This document shows positions 25,260-34,853 of a stretch of 53,888 nt of DNA, piece by piece; within the stretch, counting starts at the first letter, position 1; each line of letters opens with the position of its first letter. The stretch covers positions 1 through 53,888 of the forward strand of contig DASREA010000046.1 of NCBI GenBank assembly GCA_035652315.1, written 5' to 3'. The translations under genes were made by a program, and so were the position numbers. The notes under the pieces are model-generated. The model worked only from the letters and a program-made list of their open reading frames with translations. It was not told where the DNA came from and did not search any database. Source of the DNA: CANKHA01 sp035652315. GTDB lineage: Bacteria; Pseudomonadota; Alphaproteobacteria; Rhizobiales; Xanthobacteraceae.

Positions 25260-26744
25260 TTACAGCGCGATCGCGATGTTCTTGACCTGGGTGTTAGAGA
25301 GCATTTCCTCGATCACCTTGTCGCGGCCGTAGCCGGACTGCTTCATGCCGCCATAAGGCGTGCCGAGCGCCTGGCCGCCGGCGGTGTTGACCCAGACATA
25401 GCCGGCTTCGATGCGGCGCGCGGCGCGATGCGCGGTCGAGATATTCTGCGTGAAGACCGCGCCGGTGAGGCCATATTCGACGGCGTTGACGTCGGCGAAC
25501 ATCTTTTCCTCGTCGGACCATTTGAGCACCGAGAGCACGGGGCCGAACACCTCTTCATTGGCAATGCGCATGCTCTGGTTGACGTCGGCGAAAACGGTCG
25601 GCTCGACGAAGAAGCCGCCCTTCAGCTTCGGATCGTCGGAAGCCTTGCCGCCGGTCATCAGCCTCGCGCCTTCCTTCTTGGCGATTTCGATATAGGACAT
25701 CACCTTGTCGAACTGCACTTTGGAGATGAGCGCGCCCATCTTGCAGTCCTCGTCGAGCGGATTGCCCGGCTTGATCTTGGAAACGCCGTCGACAACGCCT
25801 TTGAGCACTTCGTCGTAAACCTTCTCGTGAGCGAAAAGGCGCGACATCGACCCGCAGGACTGCCCGCACCAGGAGAAATTCATGCCGGAGATGGCGAATT
25901 TGATCGCCTTCTTGAGATCGGCGTCGGGGTAGACGATCAGCGCATTCTTGCCGCCGAGCTCGAGCTCGACATGCTTGAGGCGATCGGCGCCACCGCGCGC
26001 CACCGCGCGGCCCGTCGGTGCACTGCCGACGAGGCTGATCTTGGGGATGAGCGGATGCGCCACCATGGCTTGGCCGCATTCCACGCCGCCGCTGATGACG
26101 TTGACCACGCCGGGCGGCAGGATGCCGTCGATCAGTTCCATCAGGCGATAGGCGGAGAGCGGTGCCTGTTGCGCCGCCTTGATGACGATGGTGCAGCCGG
26201 CGCCGAGGCTGGCGCCGAGCTTGGCGGCGGCGAAGGCGAAGGGATGGTTATAAGCGACGATACGGCCGATGACGCCGATGGGCTCGCGCACCGTCATATT
26301 CACGATGTCTTCGCCGAGCGGAATGGTCGCGCCGTGAATCTGCAGAACAAGGCCGGCGAAATAATCGATGGCCGCGGCGGCGTTGCTGATGTCGCGCCGT
26401 AGCGCCGTGATCGGGTTGCCGCAGTTGAGCGAGTCGATGAGCGCGAATTCCTCGGCATTGGCGCGGATTACCGCTGAAACCTTGCGCATCAGCGCTGCGC
26501 GGTCGGTGGGCTTGACCTTCTTCCAGTCCTGGAAAGCGGCATGTGCCGCCTTGGCCGCGGCATCGACGTCGGCAGCGTTGGCATTCGGCGCATTGCCCAG
26601 GCTTTCGCCGGTGGCCGGATTGATGGTCTCGGCATAGCCGCCCTGCGGCTTGTGCCAGCCGCCGCCGTAATAGAGATCGCGATGGCTGGGCAGAGGCGAC
26701 CGGGTTTTTGCGTCCGGGGCATCGCGAAGCGCCGTCACCGACAT
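25260..26744 (-). CDS. Aldehyde dehydrogenase family protein
   Basis: A 494-residue NAD(P)-dependent aldehyde dehydrogenase. Recognised elements are INPATGE at the start, the cofactor-binding AYNHPFAFAAAKLG with its conserved Asn, and the catalytic glutamate in ELELGGKN. A cysteine in SWCGQSCGS aligns with the family CysxxCys site, and EEVFGPVLSV and the tail GMKQSGYGRD follow. The GGAGG just before ATG 26744 supports that start; an ATG four codons upstream is less likely. It resembles betaine-aldehyde or vanillin-type dehydrogenases, but the substrate is not deducible. The gene is alone, with a repeat after it and a terminator-like hairpin in front. Confidence 0.92.
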   Translation of the reverse strand: MSVTALRDAPDAKTRSPLPSHRDLYYGGGWHKPQGGYAETINPATGESLGNAPNANAADVDAAAKAAHAAFQDWKKVKPTDRAALMRKVSAVIRANAEEFALIDSLNCGNPITALRRDISNAAAAIDYFAGLVLQIHGATIPLGEDIVNMTVREPIGVIGRIVAYNHPFAFAAAKLGASLGAGCTIVIKAAQQAPLSAYRLMELIDGILPPGVVNVISGGVECGQAMVAHPLIPKISLVGSAPTGRAVARGGADRLKHVELELGGKNALIVYPDADLKKAIKFAISGMNFSWCGQSCGSMSRLFAHEKVYDEVLKGVVDGVSKIKPGNPLDEDCKMGALISKVQFDKVMSYIEIAKKEGARLMTGGKASDDPKLKGGFFVEPTVFADVNQSMRIANEEVFGPVLSVLKWSDEEKMFADVNAVEYGLTGAVFTQNISTAHRAARRIEAGYVWVNTAGGQALGTPYGGMKQSGYGRDKVIEEMLSNTQVKNIAIAL

Positions 26745-26805
26745 GTCATCCTCCATTTTTTGTATTGCGGCGCTGGAATGTTACGGCTTGTGCGCCGACA
26801 AGACA

Positions 26806-26830
26806 ACGCCGCCGGAACGGCCGGCGGCGT
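26806..26830 (-). terminator. Terminator-like hairpin downstream of ndvB-like gene
   Basis: A perfect 10-bp stem (acgccgccgg 26806-26815 with ccggcggcgt 26821-26830) and a five-base loop, 28 bases after the stop of the NdvB-like gene. On the minus strand it is followed by TTGTCTTGTC, a modest T-rich run. It separates that gene from the aldehyde dehydrogenase gene. Confidence 0.65.
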
Positions 26831-26857
26831 CGTTTGCCAAAACCGGCTGCGGCGGCG

Positions 26858-29617
26858 CTAGGACCTCGGCTCGACGGCCTTTTCGGTGACAGGCTGCGCC
26901 TTGGGCAGCGCGGACCGCCACGGCAGCAGTTCCGCCATCCGAGCCTCGACGCCGCGCCAGAAGGCGAAATCGTTCATCCGCGTCGCCTCGACCGTGGCCA
27001 ACAACACCGCGGACAGGAAAGGCAGACTTTGCACGACCAGCGCCGCCGCGAAGACATTAATCTCGCGGATGTCGTTGGTATTGGTCGCGAGCAGCACCAC
27101 GGCGCCGAGCAGCAACAACGTGCCGAGCACCGCTTCCCAGAAGGCCTGGAAATCGCGGCCTCGCTTGGCCTGACCGCCCTTGGCGGTGCGCACGAAAGGC
27201 AAATGATCCTTCACCGCGCCCATCATGACCGCGCGCGCCACCGTCCATTGCACGGACATGGCGGCGAAAATGGCGCCGGCGACTTGCCGCGGCGAGACGG
27301 CGACCCGCAGCCGGTAAAGCGCGAAGAAATGCAGCACCGACACGGTGAAGGCGCCGAGGATCGGAATGGTGAGGATTTGGTCGGGGATGGCGATGCCGAC
27401 GAAGGCGACGATCGGCACCCAGATCAAGTTCAAAATGGCGACGACGACGCCAATGCTCTCGGCGCCGAGCCAATTGAGCCAGCCGAGCAGGAATTCGCGC
27501 TTTTGCTCGCGCGTGAGCCGGCTCGCGCCGGGCAGGAAGCGGCGCCAGTGCTTCTTGAAAATCTGGAAGCCGCCATAGGCCCAGCGGTGGCGCTGCTTCT
27601 TGTAAGCCTCGAAGGTGTCGGGCAACAGGCCATGGCCATAGCGGCGCCTGGTGTAATGCGCCTGCCAGCCGAGCTCGAGAATGGTGAGGCCGAGATCGGT
27701 GTCCTCGCAAATGGTGTCGCTCGACCAGCCGCCGGCCTGCTCCATGGCGGCGCGGCGGATCAGGCACATGGTGCCGTGCGCGATGATGGCATTGGCTTCG
27801 TTCCGTTGCACCATGCCGATATCGAAGAAGCCCGCGTATTCGCCGTTCATCGCATCGTGGATAACGCTGCGGCCGCCGTCGCGGTGATCCTGCGGCGCTT
27901 GCACCAAACCGACGCGGCTGTCGGCGAAGAGCGGGGTCAAATCCTTCAGCCAATCGGGATGCACGACATAGTCGGCGTCGATAACGCCGATGATTTCCGC
28001 GTCCGGCGCGGTACGCGCCAAGGCCAGGCGCAGCGCACCGGCCTTGAAGCCGGCAACCTGCTGTTCGTTGACGAACTTGAAGCGCTCGCCGAGCGCCAGG
28101 CAGTGTTCCTGGATCGGCTGCCAGAACGCCGGATCGGGCGTGTTGTTGATCACCACGATGCATTCGAAATTCGGATAATTCAGCCGGGCGACGGAATCGA
28201 GCGTCGCTTTCAGCATTTCAGGCGGCTCGAAATATGCCGGAATATGGATCGAAACTTTCGGCGCGGCGGCGGCCTCCGGCACCAGCGACGGCGAGGCGAT
28301 TTCCGCCAAACGGCGCGGCTTGCGGCCGAAGGCGACGGTGGCGATTTCGTCCACGCGCGCCAGCGCGATGGCGACAAGCGGCATCAGCAGCACGAGACCA
28401 AGCCCGAGCGCAAAGGCGGCGCCGGGAACGAAGTAATGATTTTCCCAGTAACCGAAGACGATGGCGAACCAGGCGCCGACGACGTTTCCGGACAGCGCCA
28501 GCGTCGCCGCTTGTGCAACGGTCGGCGCACCGAGCGCCAGGATCGGCAGCGAGAACAGGATACCGAGCAGGATGGCCAGAACGGCCAGGCGCCAATGGTC
28601 GGGATTGCTGATCGGCCCGGTCCAGTCGAATTTCGGCTGCCGCGAGGCGTCGAAGATGCCCCAATAAGGACCGACGCTGCCTTCGAAGATCTTCCACGGC
28701 TGATCGGTGGCTTCGACGATATTGTAGTCGATGCCGTAGGCCTGGGCACGGGCGGCGAAAGTGCGCAGCACCGCAGCCTGCTCGGCGGGCCCCGGATGCG
28801 CGGCCTTCAGGTTATAGCCGGCGCTCGGCCAGCCGAACTCGGCGATGACGATGCGCTTGCCCGGATAGGCCTGCCGCAGCTTGTCATAGATCAGCAGCGC
28901 TTGGTCGACGGCCTGGTTTTCCGACACGCCTTCCCAGTAAGGCAGCACGTGCGCGGCAATGAAATCCACAGCCGAGACAAGTTCAGGATGCTCGAGCCAG
29001 ACATTCCAGATTTCGCCGGTGGTCACCGGTACGCGGCGGTCGGCCTGCTTGACGCGCTGAATGATCTTGATGAGGCGGCCGACGGCGATGTCGTCCTTGG
29101 CTTCTTTCAGCTCCACCGGGTCGCGGGCGCTGGCGATTTTCTGGCTTTCGGCCGGATCGAGCGCGTCGGCATCGCTCGGGACGAGATCGCCGCGGAAAAT
29201 CGTTTCGTTGCCGACCACGACGCCGTTGACGTTGCTGTTGCGGCGGGCAAGGTCGATCGCCGAGAGGATCTCCCTCTCGTTGCGCTGGGTATTTTTATCG
29301 ATCCAGGCCCCGACGGTGACGTGCAGGCCAAATTCGGCGGCGATGCGCGGCACCATTTCGACGCCGCCGGTCGACGAATAGAGACGGATGGCACGGGTCA
29401 ACGGCGCGATCTTACTAAGATCGGCGCGTATCTGCGCCGGCGTCGGCCTGCCGCCTTTGTCCGGGTTGGCGGAACCGGCAAAGGGCGCGTAGGAAATGCT
29501 TGGAAGCTGACCGGTGAACTCGGGAGCGGCACGGTGGTCGCGCAACAGCGCCCAAACGCCGGCATGCACGCACGCAACGAGCGCGATGACAGCGACGACG
29601 ATGCGCATGGAATTCAT
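26858..29617 (-). CDS. ndvB: NdvB-like cyclic beta-glucan synthase (GH17 + GT2)
   Basis: A 919-residue inner-membrane protein combining a periplasm-facing GH17-like domain with a GT2 glycosyltransferase. The GH17 part holds both catalytic glutamates: GNE (residue ~135) and AEFGWPS (~260). The GT2 part has VSIHIPAYFEPPE, the DAD metal site (~547), the EDTD acid (~637) and QRHRW (~675), followed by several C-terminal membrane helices. The size (~102 kDa) and layout match NdvB of Bradyrhizobium, which makes osmoregulated beta-1,3/1,6 cyclic glucans. ATG 29617 was chosen; a TTG two codons earlier also exists. It is separated from the ndvC-like gene by one small exported protein gene, itself on the minus strand. 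Confidence 0.88.
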   Translation of the reverse strand: MNSMRIVVAVIALVACVHAGVWALLRDHRAAPEFTGQLPSISYAPFAGSANPDKGGRPTPAQIRADLSKIAPLTRAIRLYSSTGGVEMVPRIAAEFGLHVTVGAWIDKNTQRNEREILSAIDLARRNSNVNGVVVGNETIFRGDLVPSDADALDPAESQKIASARDPVELKEAKDDIAVGRLIKIIQRVKQADRRVPVTTGEIWNVWLEHPELVSAVDFIAAHVLPYWEGVSENQAVDQALLIYDKLRQAYPGKRIVIAEFGWPSAGYNLKAAHPGPAEQAAVLRTFAARAQAYGIDYNIVEATDQPWKIFEGSVGPYWGIFDASRQPKFDWTGPISNPDHWRLAVLAILLGILFSLPILALGAPTVAQAATLALSGNVVGAWFAIVFGYWENHYFVPGAAFALGLGLVLLMPLVAIALARVDEIATVAFGRKPRRLAEIASPSLVPEAAAAPKVSIHIPAYFEPPEMLKATLDSVARLNYPNFECIVVINNTPDPAFWQPIQEHCLALGERFKFVNEQQVAGFKAGALRLALARTAPDAEIIGVIDADYVVHPDWLKDLTPLFADSRVGLVQAPQDHRDGGRSVIHDAMNGEYAGFFDIGMVQRNEANAIIAHGTMCLIRRAAMEQAGGWSSDTICEDTDLGLTILELGWQAHYTRRRYGHGLLPDTFEAYKKQRHRWAYGGFQIFKKHWRRFLPGASRLTREQKREFLLGWLNWLGAESIGVVVAILNLIWVPIVAFVGIAIPDQILTIPILGAFTVSVLHFFALYRLRVAVSPRQVAGAIFAAMSVQWTVARAVMMGAVKDHLPFVRTAKGGQAKRGRDFQAFWEAVLGTLLLLGAVVLLATNTNDIREINVFAAALVVQSLPFLSAVLLATVEATRMNDFAFWRGVEARMAELLPWRSALPKAQPVTEKAVEPRS

Positions 29618-29806
29618 AACCAAATGGGGCTGAAATCTAAAGCTCGAACCCGTCCCCTGGACCCGAGTCTCAATCGCCGCGACGCCTTGTTTTCAGCGTG
29701 AGGCTGAAAATTAATTTGCGCAGCTAAATGGCAAATTCAAGAATGCCCGTGGGGTTCCCGCAAAATTCTTTTTCCGTGTGCCTTTGCGCTAAAGCAAAGA
29801 CGCGCT

Positions 29807-30265
29807 TTACCGCTTGCGGGTCCGGCTTGCCGCCTCGGAGGCCGCCGCCGGCGCCGGGGTGATCCAGCAGGCGTGAATGCGGCTATTGAGGCTGTCGGGC
29901 ACTTTGGAATCGACCGGCCCCTGGCTCAGCACGCAGCGAAAGGTCGACTGGATGTGGGCGTCAGGGCAGCCGAACCGGCTGTAAATCTGCAGGTGGCGCA
30001 AGGCGGTATCCACGTCGTCCCGCCACAATAAGGCGACCACGCGCCGTCCCAGCCAGACGCATTCCGGACTGCCTTCCGGCCCCTTCAAAAGACGGCCGGC
30101 TTCGGCCAATTCTTCTTTTTGCCGATCTTTGGCGGCTTCCACGGCGGCTTGGCCGCCCGCCGGTTGTCCCGGCGCTTTGGCCGGACCGCTTTGCGCATGC
30201 GCGACGCCAGCGAACACCACCGCCGCCTGAACAGCGGTTAAGAAACGCGAATATACCGAGACCAT
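29807..30265 (-). CDS. Small exported protein between ndvB and ndvC
   Basis: A 152-residue exported protein, start placed at MVSVYSRFLTAVQAAVVF because it gives a proper signal peptide (cleavage after VAHA); a GTG 13 codons upstream is an alternative. The mature part is rich in Pro/Ala/Gln at first. The conserved-looking block CVWLGRRVVALLWRDDVDTA then leads to RFGCPDAHIQSTFRCV and HACWI, with at least four cysteines. It lies between the NdvB-like gene (same strand) and the NdvC-like gene (divergent). A third gene, ndvD, has been reported for cyclic glucan synthesis in Bradyrhizobium; whether this is it cannot be decided here. Function unknown. Confidence 0.68.
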   Translation of the reverse strand: MVSVYSRFLTAVQAAVVFAGVAHAQSGPAKAPGQPAGGQAAVEAAKDRQKEELAEAGRLLKGPEGSPECVWLGRRVVALLWRDDVDTALRHLQIYSRFGCPDAHIQSTFRCVLSQGPVDSKVPDSLNSRIHACWITPAPAAASEAASRTRKR

Positions 30266-30493
30266 GGCCTGCTTTATCGCCCCCCAAGAGCGGATACCCC
30301 TCACCTGTGCATCGGATTCAGACAGTAATACGGCGGGCCCAAATATACTCTTCTCCGATTAGGTCTCCGATTAGGGATGGAGAAAGTTGCAATTGATGTC
30401 CAGCGCCCTTCGGAATCTTTGCTTAAGAGCTTTAAGCTTGGCACGTGCCGGGACGCGGGTTAATCGCTAGCGCGGTCGACCAGCGGAGCGCGA

Positions 30494-32122
30494 ATGCCCC
30501 CCCGTTTTCCCGAGCTGCTGCCTTTGAGCCTTTTTGGCGTCGCGGCGGCGGTTGTGCTTCTCGCGTGGTACTGGCTTGGCCTGCCGGTGCAGATGCCGCC
30601 ATCGCCGGTCACGCCCGGCGAGAAACTGACCTGTCTGTCCTATGCGCCATACCGGGGCGGTGAGAATCCCCTCGATCCGACCACGCAAATCGATCCCCGG
30701 CAGATCGATGAGGATTTGCGGCGCCTGGCCGGCGTCACCAACTGCATCCGCACTTATGCCACCGACATGGGGCAGCAGCACGTGCCCGAGATCGCACGGC
30801 GCTACGGCCTCAAGGTCATGCTCGGCTTGTGGCTGTCGCGAACCGCCGAAGACAACCAGAAGCAGATCGAGACGGCGGTCGCCCTGGCTAACCAGTTTCC
30901 CGACGTGGTGCTGGCGGTGGTGGTCGGCAACGAGGTGCTGCTGCGCGGCGACATGGCCGGGCCGGATCTCGCCCGTACCATCCGAGCGGTGAAAGCACGT
31001 GTAAAAGTCCCCGTAACATATGCGGATGTCTGGGAATTCTGGCTGCGGAACCGCGAGGTTTTCGACGCGGTGGATTTCGTCACCATCCATATCCTGCCCT
31101 ATTGGGAGGACTTCCCGATCGCGGCCAGCGAGGCGGCGGCCCATGTCAGCGCCATCCGCCACAAGCTGGCGGAAGCCTTTCCCGGCAAGGAAATCCTGAT
31201 CGGCGAAAGCGGGTGGCCAAGCCACGGGCGGATGCGCGAAGGCGCGCTGCCATCCCCTGCGAACCAGAGCCGGGTGCTGCACGACGTCCTGGCCGCGGCC
31301 CGGCGGGAGAATTTCCGCGTCAACCTGATCGAGGCCTTCGACCAGCCCTGGAAACGCTATCTGGAGGGCACGGTGGGCGGCTATTGGGGCCTGTACGACG
31401 CCTATCGCCGGCAGCCAAAATTCGCCTGGGGCGGGGCGGTGTCGAACCACCCCTATTGGCCATGGCAGGCGGCCGGCGGCATCCTGCTGGCGCTGGTCGT
31501 TTTCCTGGCCGCTGTCGCGGAAGAGCGAAGGCGGGACGCAACCGCCGGCGCCGCGCCAGAAATGTGGATCGGGGTTGCTGGCATCGCGATCGCCGCCGGC
31601 ATCCTTGCGGGATGGTCCGTCGAAAACATGCTGATCGAAAGCTTCGGAATCGGCCGCTGGATGCTGGCTGTGCCGTTGGTGGCGGCTTCGATTGCGGCGC
31701 CGGTATTAAGCGCGGCGGCGTTGATCGCGGCCGTCCCGGTTCCGAGCTTTGCCAGCATCGTCGCGCGCCGGGAGGATCGATTGCGCGAACCCTTGCCGCT
31801 GGCACTCGGCGCGGTGCTGATCGCCGTCAGCACGCTGGCGCTGACGCTGGCACTTGGCCTCGTGTTTGATCCGCGCTACCGCGACTTTGCTTTCGCGCCT
31901 CTAACCTCGGCGATCGTGCCCTACGCGATCCTGGTGTTGCTGCGTCCGGCTGCGGGGGCCATTCGCGGCCAAGCGGAAAGGATGTTTGCCGCCGCGCTGA
32001 TTGCCTGCACCGTCTACATCGTGCCCAACGAGTCATTGGCCAATTGGCAGGCACTGTGGTTCTGCGCGGCGCTGGTTATGCTCGCGCTCAGTCTGCTTCG
32101 CTTACGGGACGCGCCAGGCTGA
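30494..32122 (+). CDS. ndvC: NdvC-like beta-1,3-glucan processing membrane protein
   Basis: A 542-residue protein (~60 kDa) similar in layout to Bradyrhizobium NdvC, which shapes cyclic beta-glucans and resembles GH17 glucanosyltransferases. An N-terminal membrane segment (FGVAAAVVLLAWYWLGL) precedes a GH17 domain. The acid/base glutamate is in VVGNEVLLRG (residue ~147), and the nucleophile glutamate is in IGESGWPSHG (~238). Conserved HILPYWED and AFDQPWKRYLEGTVGGYWG are also present. The C-terminal ~210 residues form about seven membrane helices. The start has GGAG shortly upstream. It diverges from the small exported protein gene and overlaps the end of the convergent membrane protein gene by 35 bases. 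Confidence 0.85.
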   Translation: MPPRFPELLPLSLFGVAAAVVLLAWYWLGLPVQMPPSPVTPGEKLTCLSYAPYRGGENPLDPTTQIDPRQIDEDLRRLAGVTNCIRTYATDMGQQHVPEIARRYGLKVMLGLWLSRTAEDNQKQIETAVALANQFPDVVLAVVVGNEVLLRGDMAGPDLARTIRAVKARVKVPVTYADVWEFWLRNREVFDAVDFVTIHILPYWEDFPIAASEAAAHVSAIRHKLAEAFPGKEILIGESGWPSHGRMREGALPSPANQSRVLHDVLAAARRENFRVNLIEAFDQPWKRYLEGTVGGYWGLYDAYRRQPKFAWGGAVSNHPYWPWQAAGGILLALVVFLAAVAEERRRDATAGAAPEMWIGVAGIAIAAGILAGWSVENMLIESFGIGRWMLAVPLVAASIAAPVLSAAALIAAVPVPSFASIVARREDRLREPLPLALGAVLIAVSTLALTLALGLVFDPRYRDFAFAPLTSAIVPYAILVLLRPAAGAIRGQAERMFAAALIACTVYIVPNESLANWQALWFCAALVMLALSLLRLRDAPG

Positions 32123-32468
32123 GAATCAACAGCGCGGCAGCGAGCGACGACAACACGACATTGTAAAGCACGATGCCGAAGCCGCCGAAGGCGAGCACAA
32201 CGCCGACAAGCACCACCGAGGGGCGCAGCAGATTGAGCGCGGCGGCGCCCAGCGCGACGACGCCAAAAACCGAATATTGAAACAGAGCCGTCACCACCTT
32301 GCGCGTGAGGCAAAGCCAGGTGTCGAGGCCGCCGGCGCAGGCCAATCCGACGATCGATGATTCCAGCGCCATATAGCGGAGATAAAGCGCGTAGCCGACC
32401 GAGGAAAAAGCCACGATCAGCAGCCAGTTGGTCTGACGGGCGGTGGGCAGAAAAAGCGGGCGCGGCAT
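32088..32468 (-). CDS. Small membrane protein, unknown function
   Basis: A 126-residue protein with three to four hydrophobic helices (LLIVAFSSVGYALYL, FQYSVFGVVALGAAALNLL, VVLVGVVLAFGGFGIVLY and a C-terminal one). Two cysteines flank GGLDTWL near residue 47, and no enzyme motif is recognised. It overlaps the 3' end of the ndvC-like gene on the opposite strand, and the SPOR-like gene on the same strand lies upstream of it. Proteins of this type adjoin ndvC in related genomes as far as I recall, so a link to glucan metabolism is possible but unproven. Confidence 0.6.
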   Translation of the reverse strand: MPRPLFLPTARQTNWLLIVAFSSVGYALYLRYMALESSIVGLACAGGLDTWLCLTRKVVTALFQYSVFGVVALGAAALNLLRPSVVLVGVVLAFGGFGIVLYNVVLSSLAAALLILSLARPVSEAD

Positions 32469-32510
32469 CGGGCTAATATGCAGCGAGCCATTGGCCGCGG
32501 CAACGGCGCG

Positions 32511-33356
32511 TCAGCGTTCGGCCAACCGCTGGCCGTCAAAGGAATGGGGCGCGCACTTGATCTTCGCCGTGAGCAGCGCAGCGCACAGCCGCGCCGCCGC
32601 ATCGGCATCGGCGAGCGGTCCGACGATCAGGCGGATATCGAGCACGCCGGGACGGCTCTCTCTCAGGGCAATTACCGGATGCAGGCCGGAAAAAAGCTGG
32701 CCATGTTTCGTGCTCAGCGAACGCCACAAGATCCGCACCTGCTCCAAGCTCGGGCCGCCGCCGACGTCCGCGCCGAACGGCGTCTCGCTTTCGCCAGCGG
32801 TATGCGCGGGGGCGTCAAGGGGCGGGAATGTCGCGCCGGACGCCTCCGCCGACGCCAGTGCCGGCATGTCCTTCGGCCAAAGCTTGAAAGGATTCGCCCG
32901 CCATTCGATCGAATTGCCCGTGGCAATATCGGCCGCCGGTGGAGCGGATGGCGTCGATTGCGGCACCGCCGCAGGGATCGCCGGCAATGCCGCCGTGGTA
33001 TCGGGGGCGTTGGCTGCAGGCAGCGGCGGCACCGGCGGCTGTTGCGTCTGCCGGTTGATCGAGCCGGTCATGTCATCGACATTGCGTTCAAGCGAGGCGA
33101 GCCGGTTCATCAGCCGGTCGCGATCTGCCGCCAGGAGCCGGATCGCCTCGTTGAGACGCCGTGTTTCCGTCTCGTGCGATTGCTGCTCCAGAGCGGCTTG
33201 GCGCTGTGGCTCGGACGCGTCCGCGATGCGCTGCGCGGCCGTGGGCGACAAGGTGCTCAAGCCGGCGACCGCGAGGGCGGCGGCGGCGGCTGTTCCCCAG
33301 CTCGCCACCCGTATCAGCGCGCGTCGGTCAAATTGTCTGCCGATGCCCAGCGTCAT
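32511..33356 (-). CDS. Membrane-anchored protein with SPOR-like C-terminus
   Basis: A 281-residue protein: a single N-terminal transmembrane helix (ASWGTAAAAALAVAGLSTL), a short coiled coil (LNEAIRLLAADRDRLMNRLASLERNV), a Pro/Ala-rich linker and a C-terminal domain (residues ~205-281) with VRILWRSLSTKHGQLFSGL and LIVGPLADADAAARLCAALL. The last part looks like a SPOR-type peptidoglycan-binding domain, which would place the protein at the cell envelope. ATG 33356 was preferred over a TTG 12 codons upstream. It lies between the small membrane protein gene and glmU. No more specific function can be given. Confidence 0.7.
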   Translation of the reverse strand: MTLGIGRQFDRRALIRVASWGTAAAAALAVAGLSTLSPTAAQRIADASEPQRQAALEQQSHETETRRLNEAIRLLAADRDRLMNRLASLERNVDDMTGSINRQTQQPPVPPLPAANAPDTTAALPAIPAAVPQSTPSAPPAADIATGNSIEWRANPFKLWPKDMPALASAEASGATFPPLDAPAHTAGESETPFGADVGGGPSLEQVRILWRSLSTKHGQLFSGLHPVIALRESRPGVLDIRLIVGPLADADAAARLCAALLTAKIKCAPHSFDGQRLAER

Positions 33357-33500
33357 TTGGTTGCGATCCCCGGCCGCCTGCTCGCCGCGCAATAACGAAT
33401 CAAATTGAAAAACTAGCCGATTCGGGCCCCTGGCGCTGCTTTCCGCATTCGGTTAGCGGTAGGCATGGCGTCGCGGCCCTTCGCCGGCGCGGGAGCGTGG

Positions 33501-34853
33501 ATGAAGCAAAGGACCTGTCTTTCGATCGTGCTTGCCGCCGGCGAAGGCGTCCGCATGCGCTCGGCAACGCCCAAAGTGCTGCATCGGGTGGGCGGGCGAT
33601 CGTCGCTCGGGCACGTGCTGGCGAGCCTGCGCGAGGCGGGGATCGAACAGGTGGCGGTCGTCGTCGGCCCCGGCCATGACCGCGTGGCCGCGGAAGTGCG
33701 TGGCACGCTGCCCCGCGCTGAGATTTTCGTCCAGGGCGAGCGGCGCGGCACCGCACACGCCGTCCTGATGGCAAAAGAGGCGATTGCACGGGGCCCCGAC
33801 GACATCGTCGTAATTTTCGGCGACACGCCGCTGGTGCGGCCGCAGACGTTACAGAGGCTCCGCACCGCGCTGGCCGCGGGTGCCGCCGTCGTCGTGCTCG
33901 GATTTCGTCCCGCCAATCCTTCAGGTTACGGCCGCCTGATCGTGACGGAAGGCGAATTGACCGCGATCCGGGAGGACAAGGATGCGAACTCGGCCGAACG
34001 CGCCATCACCTTGTGCAATGCCGGGCTGATGGCGCTTGCCGGAGCGCAGGCGCTGCGCATTCTCGAGCAGATCGGCCACGACAACCGCCAGCAGGAATTC
34101 TATCTTACCGATGCGGTGGCGGTCGCCCGACGGCTGGGACTGAAGGCGATCGCCATCGAGGTCGAGGAGGACGAAGTGCGCGGGATCAACACCAAGGCTC
34201 AACTGGCCGAAGCGGAAGCCGCATTGCAGAAGCGGCTGCGCCAGGCGGCGCTCGACCAGGGCGTGACCATGACCGCGCCGGAGACCGTCTTTCTCTCGGC
34301 CGACACCAAATTCGGCCGTGATGTCATCGTGGAGCCTTATGTGGTGTTCGGCCCCGGCGTCGTCGTCGAAGACGAGGCGGTCATCCATGCCTTTTCGCAT
34401 CTGGAAGGCGCGCATGTCGGCAAGCGCGTCTCGGTAGGCCCGTTTGCGCGGCTCCGGCCCGGCGCCAAGCTCGGTGCGGATTCGCGCATCGGCAATTTCG
34501 TCGAGGTGAAGGAAGCCTCCTTCGGCGAAGGCGCCAAGGCCAATCATCTCTCCTATATCGGCGACGCCAGCGTGGGCGCGGAGGCGAATATCGGCGCCGG
34601 CACGATCTTCTGCAATTACGATGGCGCCGCCAAGCACCGCAGCGAAGTCGGCAAGGGCGCTTTCATCGGTTCCAATTCGGCGCTGGTGTCGCCGGTAAAG
34701 ATCGGCGAGGGGGCCTATGTCGGTTCCGGATCGGTGATCACCGAAAATGTGCCGCCGGGCGCCTTGGCGCTCGGCCGCGGTAGGCAAGTGGTTAAGGAAA
34801 ACCGGGCCAAAAGCTTGCGCAATAAAGCGGCGGGCGGCAAAAAAGCAGAATAG
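33501..34853 (+). CDS. glmU: Bifunctional UDP-GlcNAc pyrophosphorylase/GlcN-1-P acetyltransferase
   Basis: GlmU acetylates glucosamine-1-phosphate and couples it to UTP, producing UDP-N-acetylglucosamine for peptidoglycan and lipid A. The 450-aa reading starts at MKQRTCLSIVLAAGEG, the family start; an ATG 12 codons earlier is possible. The uridyltransferase half has LAAGEGVRMRS, PKVLHRVGG, QGERRGTAHAV and GDTPLVRP. The left-handed beta-helix half shows the hexapeptide repeat and conserved GNFVEVKEA, NHLSYIGDASVG, GAGTIFCNYDGA and FIGSNSALVSPVKIG. glmS follows on the same strand, so two steps of hexosamine synthesis are clustered. Confidence 0.96.
   Translation: MKQRTCLSIVLAAGEGVRMRSATPKVLHRVGGRSSLGHVLASLREAGIEQVAVVVGPGHDRVAAEVRGTLPRAEIFVQGERRGTAHAVLMAKEAIARGPDDIVVIFGDTPLVRPQTLQRLRTALAAGAAVVVLGFRPANPSGYGRLIVTEGELTAIREDKDANSAERAITLCNAGLMALAGAQALRILEQIGHDNRQQEFYLTDAVAVARRLGLKAIAIEVEEDEVRGINTKAQLAEAEAALQKRLRQAALDQGVTMTAPETVFLSADTKFGRDVIVEPYVVFGPGVVVEDEAVIHAFSHLEGAHVGKRVSVGPFARLRPGAKLGADSRIGNFVEVKEASFGEGAKANHLSYIGDASVGAEANIGAGTIFCNYDGAAKHRSEVGKGAFIGSNSALVSPVKIGEGAYVGSGSVITENVPPGALALGRGRQVVKENRAKSLRNKAAGGKKAE

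Noticed and set aside
26708..29701. 997-codon open frame on the plus strand opposite the ndvB-like gene
   Set aside because: Its product has no family resemblance and an His/Arg/Gly-rich shadow composition; the minus-strand NdvB-like protein carries all GT2 and GH17 motifs. Such frames follow from strong third-position GC.
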